Source of the DNA: an uncultured Eubacteriales bacterium
GTDB lineage: Bacteria; Bacillota; Clostridia; Oscillospirales; Oscillospiraceae
Reading direction: 5' to 3'
DNA: 35,635 bases
Assembly: GCA_902477055.1 (NCBI GenBank)
Contig: CABSFY010000008.1
Location: 1-35,635, forward strand
A program made the translations under genes and the position numbers. The notes beneath the pieces were generated by a model, which ran no database searches, was not told the origin of the DNA, and was given only the letters and a program-made list of their open reading frames with translations. The number at the start of each line of letters is the position of its first letter. Positions within the stretch are counted from its first letter, which is position 1. Below are positions 23,754-33,300 of this stretch, one piece after another.

Positions 23754-24716
23754 GTGAAGAAGAGGTTCGCTATTTTTTTGCTCGTCGCGCTGCTGCTGGC
23801 CCCGCGGGCTGCGGCGGCGGAGGATTACATCCATTGGGTGGAGTTCAAGGTCGGCTATCCCGCGCTTTCCGAGGCGCTGGCGATCGATATCGCGTCGCAT
23901 GAAACGGAGCAGCCCTTGTCGTGGATCGACATTCTGGCACTGGCCGCCGTCCGCACAGGCGACAGTCAGGTGTCCGTCCGCGCCGTCAAGAGCGCAGCAA
24001 AGGAGCTGCTGGGCAAGAACGCGCCGGAAAAATTCCTCGGCAAGCAGTACAAATATTTTGCCTATTACCAAAAGGCGTTCGGCGCGGCACTCGGCGGCCT
24101 CGTCGGCAGCTACGCCATCGAAATTCCGGGCAAGGACGGTGTGTCGGAGTGGTCGGCGGCCTATGGGCTGAAGGCGTTTTCGCCGATTGCCGCCGGGTAT
24201 GGCTACGGCCACTATCCTGACTTCGGCCAGCGGCGAACCTTCGGCTTTTCCCGCCCGCACCTCGGCAACGACCTGATGGGCGCACTCGGAACGCCGATTA
24301 TCGCCGTCGAGGGCGGCACGGTCGAGGCGCTCGGCTGGAACAAATACGGCGGCTGGCGCATCGGTATCCGTTCAGACGACCGCTTACGGTACTATTACTA
24401 TGCGCATCTGCAAAAGGACCATCCCTACGCCGACGGCCTTGCCGAGGGACAGCACGTCGCGGCGGGCGAGGTGATCGGCTTCATGGGCCGAACGGGCTAC
24501 TCGACGCGTGAAAACGTGAACAATATCGATGCAGTGCATCTGCATTTCGGCATCGAGCTGGTCTTTGACGAAAGCCAGAAGGAGAGCGACCACGAGATCT
24601 GGATCGATCCCTATGCCATCGTTCAGCTCCTCTCGACCCATCGCAGCTCCGTCCGCTACAACGCCGCCACCGGCCGTTGGGAACGCATCTACCCCTACCG
24701 CGATTTAGACGCATGA
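23754..24716 (+). CDS. Secreted M23 (LytM-type) metallopeptidase
   Basis: A 320-residue exported protein. An N-terminal signal peptide (KKRFAIFLLVALLLAPRAAAAED) is cleaved probably near residue 20. Residues ~21-130 are an unrecognised helical domain. The C-terminal M23 domain has the zinc ligands His169 and Asp173 (RPHLGND, the HxxxD motif) and His264 in HLHFG, with His262 as the catalytic partner. It should cut peptidoglycan cross-bridges or stems outside the membrane; all catalytic residues seem intact. Start GTG 23754 is preceded by GAGGTG at a good distance; GTG 23745 overlaps that site. It follows the sigma/anti-sigma pair, so it could be a target or simply a neighbour. Confidence 0.88.
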   Translation: MKKRFAIFLLVALLLAPRAAAAEDYIHWVEFKVGYPALSEALAIDIASHETEQPLSWIDILALAAVRTGDSQVSVRAVKSAAKELLGKNAPEKFLGKQYKYFAYYQKAFGAALGGLVGSYAIEIPGKDGVSEWSAAYGLKAFSPIAAGYGYGHYPDFGQRRTFGFSRPHLGNDLMGALGTPIIAVEGGTVEALGWNKYGGWRIGIRSDDRLRYYYYAHLQKDHPYADGLAEGQHVAAGEVIGFMGRTGYSTRENVNNIDAVHLHFGIELVFDESQKESDHEIWIDPYAIVQLLSTHRSSVRYNAATGRWERIYPYRDLDA

Positions 24717-24857
24717 AACTTCATGCGCAGTATTGCGCACCACGATAACTGGCAACAGTCAGAGTGCATGAAGTTTTTGCGCATCATTTTCGGTTGCCCC
24801 GAAGGGGCGAGAAAATAGCGCATCTTATTTTTTGCTATGCTTGTGCATAGCAAAAAA
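24711..24857 (-). repeat. Repeat element A, copy 2 (inverted)
   Basis: Reverse complement of 6783-6927. The GCATGAAACTTCATGC end contains the stop codon of the M23 gene. It retains the GTTGCCCCGAAGGGGC hairpin (a TTCG-type loop on the other strand) and ends in a 13-bp TTTTTTGCTATGC hairpin. The interior near 24735-24765 is diverged from copy 1. Confidence 0.8.
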
Positions 24858-25143
24858 TGGGGAAGCTCTAAGTCGATCGGCAAGGATGGCCGGCGAGAGA
24901 TTTTTCGTCAAGTCGAGGTTTGAAAGGTGCAGGAATGCTTTGTGCACCCGCAAGGGGTATGCCGCATCCGTAAGGCTCCTTCGTCGCCAACGGCTGCGCT
25001 ATATTTCAAACCTTTCAAACCGCTGAATTGGCGAAAAAGCTCCGGCGGACACCGCAGACGATTGGCTTAGAGTTTTCCCCCAGAAAATATTATTTCCCGA
25101 CATTTTGTGTTTCGACAAAAAATTCGCACAAGATGTGGTATCT
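24858..25143. other. Non-coding stretch with a possible structured RNA
   Basis: About 290 bases between the M23 gene and the 3' end of spoIIE with no convincing gene. GGTTTGAAAGG (24917-24927) pairs perfectly with CCTTTCAAACC (25011-25021), enclosing GGTGCA/TGCACC (24926-24948) and a GC-rich arm, which gives a multi-stem fold about 105 bases long. The rest (25022-25143) is AT-rich. Confidence 0.45.
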
Positions 25144-27051
25144 TCATCTTGGCAGCAGGGATACACAGACAGCCGTCATATCATCCTCGGCCGGGACCCC
25201 CGCGATCAGCAGCGCCGCCAGCTCACGCGGTGATTGCCCGCGGAAGGAGGCAATCAGCGCCTCGGTGTCCTCCCGCCCTGCGCCGTCACTGACCAAGACA
25301 AGCATTTCTCCCCATTTCAGGGACAGTTGATATCGCTCCGGCAGGTGATCTCCTCCCACTCCGACGCCGGGCGGCGGTGTCGCTGTCCCGATTTTCTTTA
25401 CCTTCGCGTCGTCGCGGAGATAGGAGGGGGCCGCGCCCCATTTGTACAGCGTTGCCTCACCGGCGGAAAGGTCGATGCGCAGCAGGTCCACCGTGGTAAA
25501 GCAGCCCGTGCCGCGCAGCAGCTCGATGCCGTTAAAGATTTTCAGCGCCGCCTCCGCGGCAAGGCCTGAACGCAGCAGCCGCTCCAGCAGGCGGACCGTT
25601 TCGGCGCTGAGCCGGGAAGCACCCGCGCCGGTCCCCATCCCGTCACAGAGCAGGACGAAATAGTCCGTGTCCCGCCCGGCGAAGCACGCACCCCGGTCGC
25701 CGACCGCACCGTTTCCGTTCTTCCCGACGGTGCTGATGCCGACGAGGGGCTGAAACTGCGGCACGCTCCGGCTCTCCGGCTGCTGCTCCGCGCGGAGAAA
25801 TGCGGCGATGCAGGAGAATTCTTCCGCGACAACCTGCCGGCTCTCGCGCAGCTGCATTCGGTAGCGCCTGCGGTAGAGCATTCCCTCCAGTTCCTGATTC
25901 AGTGCGGTCAAAAAACCGTCCAGATGGCAGCAGTCGTTGCGAAAGCTCTGCGGAAAGTCCTCCGGATGTGCCGTGCCGCGCTCCAAAATGCGCTTTGACG
26001 CACCGGCCAGCGCCTGATAAGTTTCCTGCGCGTGGTGCTGCCAGCAGCGGTGAAACCGGGCGCAGCAACGGCAGATGCGCTCGGCCGCCGCGTCATAAAT
26101 TCCGGCGGCCTCCCCGACGGATGGCTCCGGCAGCTTTTCCGGCAGCTGCTTGCTCAACGTGTCGAGGACCTGCGCCGCCGTTTCCAGGCGATACTGCGCC
26201 TCCTCCGCCGCGCCGACCGGCAGGGGGGCAAGCAGCCGCGACTTGCGCAGCACAAGCCCGCCGAGGATGCCCAGTCCGACTGCGCCGAGATTTGCCGCCG
26301 ACATCGTGCCGCTGCCGAGCAGAACGGCGCAGGGAAGGACCAGATAGGTCAGCGGGCGGAGCTGTTTGGCCCGAAAGCGGCAGACCAGCGCGGGCAGCAG
26401 AACCAACAGCAGGACCGCGCTCGGGTAAAAGCCGCTCATGCTTAGCGCGAGGGCGGGCAGAACGGCGCTGACCAGCTCGTCCGAGGCGTAGGCCAGCGCG
26501 ATCGCCCCGGCCAACCCGAATGGCACCGGAGAGGGAAGCGCTGCCAACCCCGCCGTCAGCCCTGCCGGGACCAGCAGCGCGTGATGCCGCCGCAGCGCTG
26601 CCGTCACGAAGCCAGCGATCAGCCACCGCGCGGCCCAGAGGCTCCATTCTGCCGCACCACTAAGCAGGCATACCCCGCCCAGCAGCGCACACACCGCCGC
26701 CGCCATTGCGGGCATGAACCAGCTTGTTGCCGGAAGCCGCGTCCCCTGAAAAATCGCCAGCGCCGCCAGCATCAGCAGGGACATTGCCGCAAAAAGCGCC
26801 GCCTCCGCACCGTCACACTGCAAAAAATACCCGCCGAGCGCACCGAACGTCCCAAACACGGCGGGCAGCCCCATCGGCAGCGACGCGATATACGCCGCCG
26901 CGAGCGGAAGCGGCCTCTGCCACAGGAACGCGCCGGAAAATAAAAAGCCCGTCAAAAGCGCCGGGACGCAATCGCGCAGGAGCCGTCCCGTCATGGTCCG
27001 GCTGGCCGGGCGCGTTTGATTTTTGGGTAAGAGTTGCTGGAATTGCTTCAT
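25144..27051 (-). CDS. spoIIE: Stage II sporulation protein E, serine phosphatase
   Basis: A 635-residue membrane-bound PP2C-type phosphatase that dephosphorylates SpoIIAA and so activates sigma-F in the forespore. Residues ~30-290 contain about ten hydrophobic segments, then a cytoplasmic linker with cysteines (RICRCCARFHRCW), and the C-terminal phosphatase with metal-site motifs LLCDGMGTGAGAS (Asp470) and VLVSDGAGRED (Asp589). It is shorter than the ~820-residue Bacillus protein, mainly in the linker, as in many clostridia. GGGAGG precedes ATG 27051. The gene is alone on this strand. It is the best evidence that the organism belongs to a spore-forming lineage. Confidence 0.94.
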   Translation of the reverse strand: MKQFQQLLPKNQTRPASRTMTGRLLRDCVPALLTGFLFSGAFLWQRPLPLAAAYIASLPMGLPAVFGTFGALGGYFLQCDGAEAALFAAMSLLMLAALAIFQGTRLPATSWFMPAMAAAVCALLGGVCLLSGAAEWSLWAARWLIAGFVTAALRRHHALLVPAGLTAGLAALPSPVPFGLAGAIALAYASDELVSAVLPALALSMSGFYPSAVLLLVLLPALVCRFRAKQLRPLTYLVLPCAVLLGSGTMSAANLGAVGLGILGGLVLRKSRLLAPLPVGAAEEAQYRLETAAQVLDTLSKQLPEKLPEPSVGEAAGIYDAAAERICRCCARFHRCWQHHAQETYQALAGASKRILERGTAHPEDFPQSFRNDCCHLDGFLTALNQELEGMLYRRRYRMQLRESRQVVAEEFSCIAAFLRAEQQPESRSVPQFQPLVGISTVGKNGNGAVGDRGACFAGRDTDYFVLLCDGMGTGAGASRLSAETVRLLERLLRSGLAAEAALKIFNGIELLRGTGCFTTVDLLRIDLSAGEATLYKWGAAPSYLRDDAKVKKIGTATPPPGVGVGGDHLPERYQLSLKWGEMLVLVSDGAGREDTEALIASFRGQSPRELAALLIAGVPAEDDMTAVCVSLLPR

Positions 27052-27112
27052 GCGCTAACCTCCCAAGGCGGCGGCTGGTTGCGGGAAACGCCGCGCCGTT
27101 CGATTTATTCCG

Positions 27113-27118
27113 ATTCTA
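27113..27118 (-). promoter_or_regulatory. Possible extended -10 of spoIIE
   Basis: On the minus strand TGC-TAGAAT lies about 62 bases before the start codon. No good -35 is seen, which could fit an activator-dependent promoter (Spo0A drives spoIIE in Bacillus). I see no perfect 0A box just upstream. Confidence 0.35.
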
Positions 27119-27204
27119 GCACAGCCCGCGCCGTAAAGCTGTCGGGAAATGTTCCGGGAAAGAAAAAAATCGCAGAACCGGCGCGGCCCGGCGCGGTCCG
27201 TGTC

Positions 27205-27233
27205 TTGACTTGCGGAACGGCGGGTGATAGGAT
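27205..27233 (+). promoter_or_regulatory. Promoter of the CYTH gene
   Basis: TTGACT (27205-27210), 17-base spacer, TAGGAT (27228-27233). The AGGAGGG ribosome site follows within ten bases, so the leader is short. Confidence 0.65.
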
Positions 27234-27253
27234 AAAAATAAGGAGGGATCCGC

Positions 27254-27856
27254 ATGGGAATTGAGATTGAATATAAGCTGCACGTCGCCGACGAGGCCGC
27301 GCTGGACCGGCTGCTGACCGCGCCGGAGCTGGAATCGCTGCGTATTACGCCGTGGCGGGAAACACGAATGAAAACGACCTATTATGATACGTTGGACGGG
27401 TGTCTGTCCGACCGCCGCTGGATGCTGCGCCTGCGAAAGGAGAACGGCGTTGGCATTGTCTGCCTGAAAACACCGTTGCCTGGCCAAGAGGGACGCGGCG
27501 AATGGCAGATTTCTGCCGAAGCCGTCGATGCCGCCGCAATAGAGCACCTCATCGAAGCGGGCGCACCGGAGGAACTGCGGGAGCTGTGCGCTGGCGGCCT
27601 TTGCGCCGTCTGCGGCGCGGAATTCCTGCGCAGAAGCGCCATGCTGGAGCTGCCGGACGGCAGCCGCGCGGAAGCGGCAGGGGACTGCGGCAAGCTCTTC
27701 GGAAAAACGCAGACGCTCCCGTTTTCCGAGCTGGAGCTGGAGCTGTATCACGGCGGTCCGGAGGCGACCAAACACCTCGTCGCCACGCTATGCCAGCGCT
27801 ACGGCCTTTCTGAGGAACCCCAAAGCAAAGCCGCCCGCGCCAGAGCGCTGCGATAA
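27254..27856 (+). CDS. CYTH-domain triphosphate tunnel metalloenzyme
   Basis: A 200-residue CYTH protein. The family hallmark ExExK is at the N-terminus (Glu4-Ile-Glu6-Tyr-Lys8), followed by alternating charged strands typical of the eight-stranded tunnel (MKTTYYDT, RRWMLRLRKENG, VCLKTPL, SELELELYHG). Members hydrolyse inorganic triphosphate or thiamine triphosphate, or act as class IV adenylate cyclases; bacterial stand-alone CYTH proteins of this size are usually triphosphatases. AGGAGGG precedes the ATG. It forms its own unit, ending at a bidirectional terminator. Nothing in the surroundings fixes the substrate. Confidence 0.88.
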   Translation: MGIEIEYKLHVADEAALDRLLTAPELESLRITPWRETRMKTTYYDTLDGCLSDRRWMLRLRKENGVGIVCLKTPLPGQEGRGEWQISAEAVDAAAIEHLIEAGAPEELRELCAGGLCAVCGAEFLRRSAMLELPDGSRAEAAGDCGKLFGKTQTLPFSELELELYHGGPEATKHLVATLCQRYGLSEEPQSKAARARALR

Positions 27857-27902
27857 AGCCCGGAACGGCCTTAAAGAGCCGCAGGACGTGATACTTAGAA
27901 TA

Positions 27903-27942
27903 AAAAACCGGGACCGCTTCAAACGAAGCGGCCCCGGTTTTT
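27903..27942. terminator. Bidirectional terminator between CYTH gene and minus-strand operon
   Basis: AAAAACCGGG-A-CCGCTTC, loop AAAC, GAAGCGG-C-CCCGGTTTTT: a stem of about 17 bp with one mismatch, with A and T runs on both sides, serving both converging transcripts. Confidence 0.9.
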
Positions 27943-27979
27943 GCCGGCAGAAGGCAACGACCGGCAGTATTTTGTATTG

Positions 27980-28102
27980 CGTCATGCTGAGTGCGTCGTT
28001 CTGCAGCGGCGTCTTGCTGGCGACCTAACCGGGCTGATAGTCGACCTCGTTCTTGAGCGTCAGGACCTCGGATTTTGCGATGCTTTTCATGAATGCTTTC
28101 AT
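27980..28102 (-). pseudogene. Cupin-domain gene remnant with in-frame TAG and missing 3' end
   Basis: From ATG 28102 the minus strand reads MKAFMKSIAKSEVLTLKNEV, then DYQPG, a TAG stop (28027-28025), and in the same frame VASKTPLQNDALSMT. This matches, from memory of the family, the N-terminus of small single-domain cupins, where the residue at the stop is usually Gln (CAG to TAG is one change). Similarity ends near 27980, just before the terminator, so the double-stranded beta-helix core is gone. The start overlaps the flavoprotein stop (ATGA) and has an AAGGAG site, so the gene was once the last cistron of this operon. The 25-codon stub could still be translated. Confidence 0.65.
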
Positions 28103-29145
28103 TGCAACGGCTCCTTTTCCCATATGATCGCTCGGATGTGTTCGGCAAGGCGGTCCAGTGTGGCTTCAATGCCGGGGAGGGCTTGCAGCGTGGCTAGCTC
28201 GTTGGCCGTTTCCATCAGGCAGAAATTCGGCGGCAGCATAGCGGTCTTATTCAGACACATGGCGCCGAGGAGTTGCCGCGCAACCAGATCGCTGCCGGAA
28301 AAGCCGGATACGACGATGCCAAACAGGTATTTTTCACTTAATGTGCATTGCAGCAGCAGGCTTGTCAGCCGGTTGAACAGCGCGGCGACATTGGCGCTGA
28401 CGGCATCGTTGTAGTTCGGGCAGAGAAACAGCAAAACGTCGCTCTCGCGGATGGCAGGCAGGATCGTTTCGGCAATCGCACCGCCGTAGAAGCAGCCGCC
28501 GTTCGCCGCGAAGTGCAGGCAGGTCTTGTACGAGCAGCCCCGGCAGTCGTGGATGGTCCCGTTTTGCAGCGAAACCTCCGTGACCTCACAGATATCCGCC
28601 AGCCGACGGCAGACCTCCTGCCCCATCCAGAGCGTCCCGGAACGGCCCTGCTCCGAGGAATGGAGCATCAAAAGGCGCGGCCGGCGGAATTTTGGCGGCG
28701 CAAACTGCGCCAGCGTCTGTGTAAGCTCCTGCGCACGGGAAAAATAGGTTTCCTCCACCGTCAGGCCCAGCCGCTTTGCAAGAATGTGCTGATTGTAAAG
28801 CGAACCCGTCCCCTCCAGCAGCGGCTTGCCGGGAAAGGCGCAGCCGGCGGTATTGGCAGCGAGGACGAAATCCTGCGCAAGCTGCTTCGTATAAAGCTCG
28901 CCTGCGCCGTCTGCGATGACTGCGCCGAAGCTGTCGGTCATTGCATCCGGCTCCGTGCGCAGCCGCCGCAGCAGGGCCAGCGTCTGCGCGTCCATGCCGC
29001 CCTCGTCCGCCGCCAGCGCGAACAGAACGCGCCGGTGCCGCAGCGGCGCATCGATTGGAATATAACGATGCTCCAAATGCCGCAGCGCGTATTCCGTTAC
29101 GGAATGCAATCGCGACCGTTCCGTCGGCATGAGGACGTCAATCAT
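28099..29145 (-). CDS. Flavodoxin-fold iron-sulfur flavoprotein / NADPH-dependent FMN reductase family
   Basis: A 348-residue protein. The C-terminal half (about 155-348) is a flavodoxin-like domain: RLLMLHSSEQGRSGTLWMGQEV binds the FMN phosphate, and the cysteine cluster Cys201-x2-Cys204-x4-Cys209-x8-Cys218 (DCRGCSYKTC...GGC) matches the iron-sulfur flavoprotein pattern. LFLCPNYNDAVSANVAALFNR is the second FMN segment. Residues 1-150 are less familiar but include FPGKPLLEGTGSLYNQ and could be a degenerate second flavin domain (inference). GGAGG precedes ATG 29145, which overlaps the upstream gene by eight bases. It should act in cytoplasmic electron transfer; its partner is unknown. Confidence 0.75.
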   Translation of the reverse strand: MIDVLMPTERSRLHSVTEYALRHLEHRYIPIDAPLRHRRVLFALAADEGGMDAQTLALLRRLRTEPDAMTDSFGAVIADGAGELYTKQLAQDFVLAANTAGCAFPGKPLLEGTGSLYNQHILAKRLGLTVEETYFSRAQELTQTLAQFAPPKFRRPRLLMLHSSEQGRSGTLWMGQEVCRRLADICEVTEVSLQNGTIHDCRGCSYKTCLHFAANGGCFYGGAIAETILPAIRESDVLLFLCPNYNDAVSANVAALFNRLTSLLLQCTLSEKYLFGIVVSGFSGSDLVARQLLGAMCLNKTAMLPPNFCLMETANELATLQALPGIEATLDRLAEHIRAIIWEKEPLQ

Positions 29146-30355
29146 AGCAAAACGCCTCCAATCGGCGGTAGACCTCCTCGATTCGTGCGAACAGCGCCGG
29201 GTGCAGCGCCTCCCGTTCGGTTAAAACACCCTGTGCCGTCGTCCGGCTCACGCAGCCGAAGTATGCGGCACCAAGACAGACGGCGCTGTAGCACGCCTCG
29301 CCGCGCAGCAGCCGCAGCAGGCTCACCGCCGCCGATGACAGCGCCGGGGCGATATAGGGCTTGAAGCCCAGCTCGCGGATGCGCAGATTTGCCGTGACCG
29401 TCTGCTCGGTCAGGGGCTGCGACAGCGCCGCGTCATAGTGCAGCGGGTGATTGGCGACGATGAGGTCGGCCCCGTGCGGGCCGTAGACACGTCCTTCGAC
29501 GAAGTCCACGCCCGCTTTTTCCGCATAGTAGGCCGCCCGTGCGGCCATCACGCCCAGCCCGAAGCCGCGAATCTGCTCCGGCAGCAGGCCCTTTGCGTCG
29601 AATTTTCCGTCTGCGCTGCGGTTGCTTTCCAGAAATACCGCGCGACAGAGCTGATCGACCGGGTCAGAAATTTGGCAGAACAGGCCGGAAAACTTCTCCT
29701 CACGCGCACGGCGGGCGTAGGCGCGGAGCATTTCGCGGTTGCGGGCAAACTGCTCCATCCGCACGTCCTGCACCCCGGAGCCGACCGGCGGGACCCCGCG
29801 CGAGGCGGCGAACAGAAACAGGTCGCAGTCGAACAGCTCCGACTCCGGGCAGACGGTCACGCGGGGCAGGGGAGCGCCGTCCGGTGACAGAATTTGGTTC
29901 AATTCCAGCTCATACCGACGGCAAAGCGCCTCGTTCGGGTCATAGATGCGCAGCTCACGGAATTGTCCGCACAGCTTCAGCACCGTCAGCAGCGTCCCGC
30001 CGACATCACCGAGGCCGACGAGCGTCAGCCGAAGGCCCTCTGCCTTTCGTTCCGTTACCAGATAATCAAATGCGCGGGAGAAGGCGGTGTTGAGCACCGT
30101 CGCACCCCATTGCGCCACCGCCGTGCGCAGTTGCTCCGGCGCGTCGGCGTGCCGGGCCGGAACGAGCGCACGGATACCCTCCGGCTCCAGCGCCTCGTCG
30201 ATCGACCGCACGGCAAAGCAGCCGCGCGACCGTTCCGGCGGGCGGTCCACCAGCAAAACAAGCGGGGAAAACGGCTCTGCTGCCGCTGCTGCGTCCGGCG
30301 GGAATGCCCCGCCCAGACCGCACAGGCAAAAGCCACGCCATGCCTTAAGCTCCAC
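29138..30355 (-). CDS. Lactate/malate dehydrogenase-like NAD-binding protein
   Basis: A 405-residue divergent member of the LDH/MDH superfamily. After ~105 residues of unassigned sequence, a Rossmann motif is seen at residues 114-120 (VGLGDVGG), with YDPNEALCRRYELELNQI as in LDH-type enzymes, FLFAASRGVPP in place of the usual A-G-x-x-x-K/R-P loop, SDPVD for the NPVD motif, and GPHG with candidate catalytic His294. The C-terminus carries the long LDH-type helices. Start is GTG 30355 with AGGAGG eight bases upstream. It overlaps the giant gene by 11 bases and the flavoprotein gene by eight. The extra N-terminus and altered loops mean the substrate is probably not lactate or malate. Confidence 0.72.
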   Translation of the reverse strand: MELKAWRGFCLCGLGGAFPPDAAAAAEPFSPLVLLVDRPPERSRGCFAVRSIDEALEPEGIRALVPARHADAPEQLRTAVAQWGATVLNTAFSRAFDYLVTERKAEGLRLTLVGLGDVGGTLLTVLKLCGQFRELRIYDPNEALCRRYELELNQILSPDGAPLPRVTVCPESELFDCDLFLFAASRGVPPVGSGVQDVRMEQFARNREMLRAYARRAREEKFSGLFCQISDPVDQLCRAVFLESNRSADGKFDAKGLLPEQIRGFGLGVMAARAAYYAEKAGVDFVEGRVYGPHGADLIVANHPLHYDAALSQPLTEQTVTANLRIRELGFKPYIAPALSSAAVSLLRLLRGEACYSAVCLGAAYFGCVSRTTAQGVLTEREALHPALFARIEEVYRRLEAFCYD

Positions 30356-33300
30356 TTACGCCACCTCCTACGGGCCGGATCCGGTCGAGGAGGAGCAGAT
30401 CGTCCTCCAGATAGTCCGAAGCCGGAATGGAAAAATCATAATCCAGCGCCTTGCCGCGATCCGGCAGGCGGGGATGCTCCACCGCCTCACCCAGCCTGCG
30501 CAGGGTCAGGACGGTGTTAAAGGTCCGTTGATGCGCCTTTTCCAGTGCGCGCAGAACGCACAGCGCGTTTTCCAGTGCCGTCCGGCTCAGCGTCCGCACG
30601 GCGGCTTCACTCGTATCGACGTAATGCCGCGGGTAAAAATACGGCAAAATCAGGTTGACCGAGGTCAGCATCCGGCCCGGATTGGCCCGCTCGCTGACCG
30701 AGTCACCACCGATGAAGGGATACAGTAGGCTTTCCGTCACCCAATAGTGCAGATTCGGAATAAAATATTCGCAGTCCACCTGCCGGTGCTGCTCGCGCAT
30801 CAGGTCGCGGCCGCGCCCGGAGAGAATGCCGACAATGATGCGGCTAATCTCCAGGTTTTCATGCTCAAACAGCGGATTGAGCTTCTTGATGCGGTAGCCC
30901 TTGTGCAGCAGATCGTCCACCAGAATGACCGGCCGGCGGAAGGATTTGAGCGTCCGGATCTGATTCGGCAGAGAGCTGTAGCCGGGGTATTCCACGACGG
31001 AGAAGCCGCTGCCGTCCGGCTTGAAGCATTTTTCCGCGTGCAGCGTCTTGGTTACCGTTTCCGGGACGACCTCGCCGGAGAGAATTTTGCCGTAGGGGAC
31101 GCACATATAGCGGCCCTGTGTTCCGTTTTCCGCACCGTTTTGCCGCTGAACGCGGTACATCAGCGCCTGATTGAGCAGCTCTGCGTCGAAGCAGAGCAGG
31201 AGCTTGCCCGGATAGAGAGCCGTCAGCGCAGAGCGCAGCCGGGGGCGGGATTTCCGGATGGCATCCAGAACCTCCGGATTGTTCCGGTGCGGCGGCTTGA
31301 TGGCCAGCAGGAGGTCCTGAATCAGCACCATCGGCGCACGCATATCCACATAATACAGCCCTTCGACCTCCTCCACCGGGATAAAGCCGAGCTGCCGCAG
31401 CATCTCCGCCCGCGCCCCGTCGCCCTCGCCGCAGCGGCACAGCGCGTAGGTGTGATCGTCGGCCAGACTGCGGACCAGAAGCTCGTTCAGCACCGCCCGG
31501 AAGGGCTCCGGCGAAAGCGCCGCCGTCACGCGGTCGATCATCAGGAGCTTGCCGGAGGTGCGGCGGCGAACAGCCGAGCAGACCTCCACGTCGCCCAGCT
31601 CGTCGAAAAGCCCCGCAATGTGAATGGTGTGCGCAAAGGCGCTGCCGAGCGGCTCTCCCAGACGGCGCGACCGCAGCTCCACGCCGAGCTGCCCCGGCCC
31701 GTCGCCTTGAAGCGGGACGAAATACAGCTCCTGCTGCGCGATGACCTGCTTCTGAATCGGCGCACGGAGATACAGGCCGAATTCGTAGATATATGTCTGC
31801 ACGATCGGATCGACCAGCGCCGAGATATCGAGGTCCTGATCGATGGACGCGCGGATGCGCGTGGAGCTGATGCCCTCAAACTGCGGCGGGAGGGAAAATT
31901 CCGTCACGTTGCCGTGTAAAATGGAACAAATGGGCGCAAGCCCCTCCTCCTGTGCCGGTGGACGGCGGACGACGATGTGATCAAAATAGGCCGCGCCGTT
32001 CTTCCGGTCGCCGCGGTAGGCCGACGCATTGCGAATGACATCACTGCCCGCAACGAGCCGGACCTCCCGGCCGGGGAAGCAGGCGCGCAGCGTTTCCAGA
32101 TCCTCCGGCATGGCGATGTTGATCGGAATTTCGTCGGGGAAAAGATAAGTATCCCACTGGTCCGCCACGGACATCCGGACGATCTTTCGCCGCAGGAGCT
32201 TTGCCAGCGTGTGCTTGCTCCATGAGAACTCGTCCACCGCAAGATAGACCTCATAGCCCCGTGCGCGAATCTCCTCGACAATGCACTTGTGCCCCGCCGA
32301 GAAGGGGTCGAACGTGCCGGGGAAGAAGGCCACGGGCTTCGGCGGCTCGAAATAGAATTCCCCGGCCTCCACGGAATAATGCACCATAAAGCGATACAGA
32401 TGGTTCAGCATTGCCGCACGGTTAAAGAACGAAAGCTGGTTGCGCGAGGCATCTGTCAGCAGGGTCAGCAGCTTTTTGCAGATCCGCTCAAAGCAATACC
32501 GACGCAGCGACACAGGCAGCGCAGTGTTGGCGATGATATCGTGGCACAGCACGCACAGCGCGTTGCGGTGGATCTCGGAATGATAATGCGCCACGCCGAC
32601 GAGCAGCAGACTGAGGCAGCGGTCCACGATCGGCCGCGTCGCTTCGGGCAGGGCCGCGATCAGGCTGCCCAGCGTCCGCAGCGCGGGTCCGGCGGGCCGC
32701 ACCGTGCCGGAGCGCAGCAGGCCCTCCAGATGCTCCACCGCCTCTGAAATTTCCTTTTCCGGCAGCGTGCAGATCAGCTTGCCCAGATACGCCGGAATGT
32801 AGCGGGCAACCTGCTCCTGTCCGTTTTCCAGCTCGCGCAGCAGATCGACCGCGATCTCGTTGCGCTGATCGACTGTCAGGTAAGGCGCAAGCGTGACCAT
32901 GGCCTCGCCCGCGTGCTCGCGCACCGGCAGATGCTCGCTGACGGAAAGCAGATTGGACAGATGCATTGCCGTGTGGAACGCATTTTCCGGATGCAGCGCT
33001 GCGTCGTCGCGGAGCATATCGATCTGCACGAGCTTGACCGTCCAATGCACCGCACTCTTCAGATTGCTCAGATAGAGGTACGAGGCCTCCGGCAGCGCGG
33101 GTAGCGTCTGCCCCAACAGGAGCTTTTTGCGCAGATAGGCGACCGCTGCCTCCTCACTGGGCAGCGCTTGCGCTGCCTGCTGTAAAAACTCCGGCGACGC
33201 GCAAGACCGCAGATGGTCCACACAGCGCAGCGCGACGAGCTGCCACCGTGCCGTCCCGCTTTGCAGCATCCGCGTCAGCGGCACCTCGGCAGCCCGGAAC

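Noticed and set aside
25108..25121. Spo0A box (TTCGACAAA) near the sporulation gene
   Set aside because: The match is perfect, but it lies beyond the 3' end of spoIIE rather than at its promoter, and it also forms half of a local TTTTGT/ACAAAA inverted repeat; likely chance.
28025..28027. Recoded TAG (pyrrolysine or readthrough) in the cupin-like frame
   Set aside because: The frame loses cupin similarity soon afterwards and has no 3' half, so gene decay is the simpler reading.
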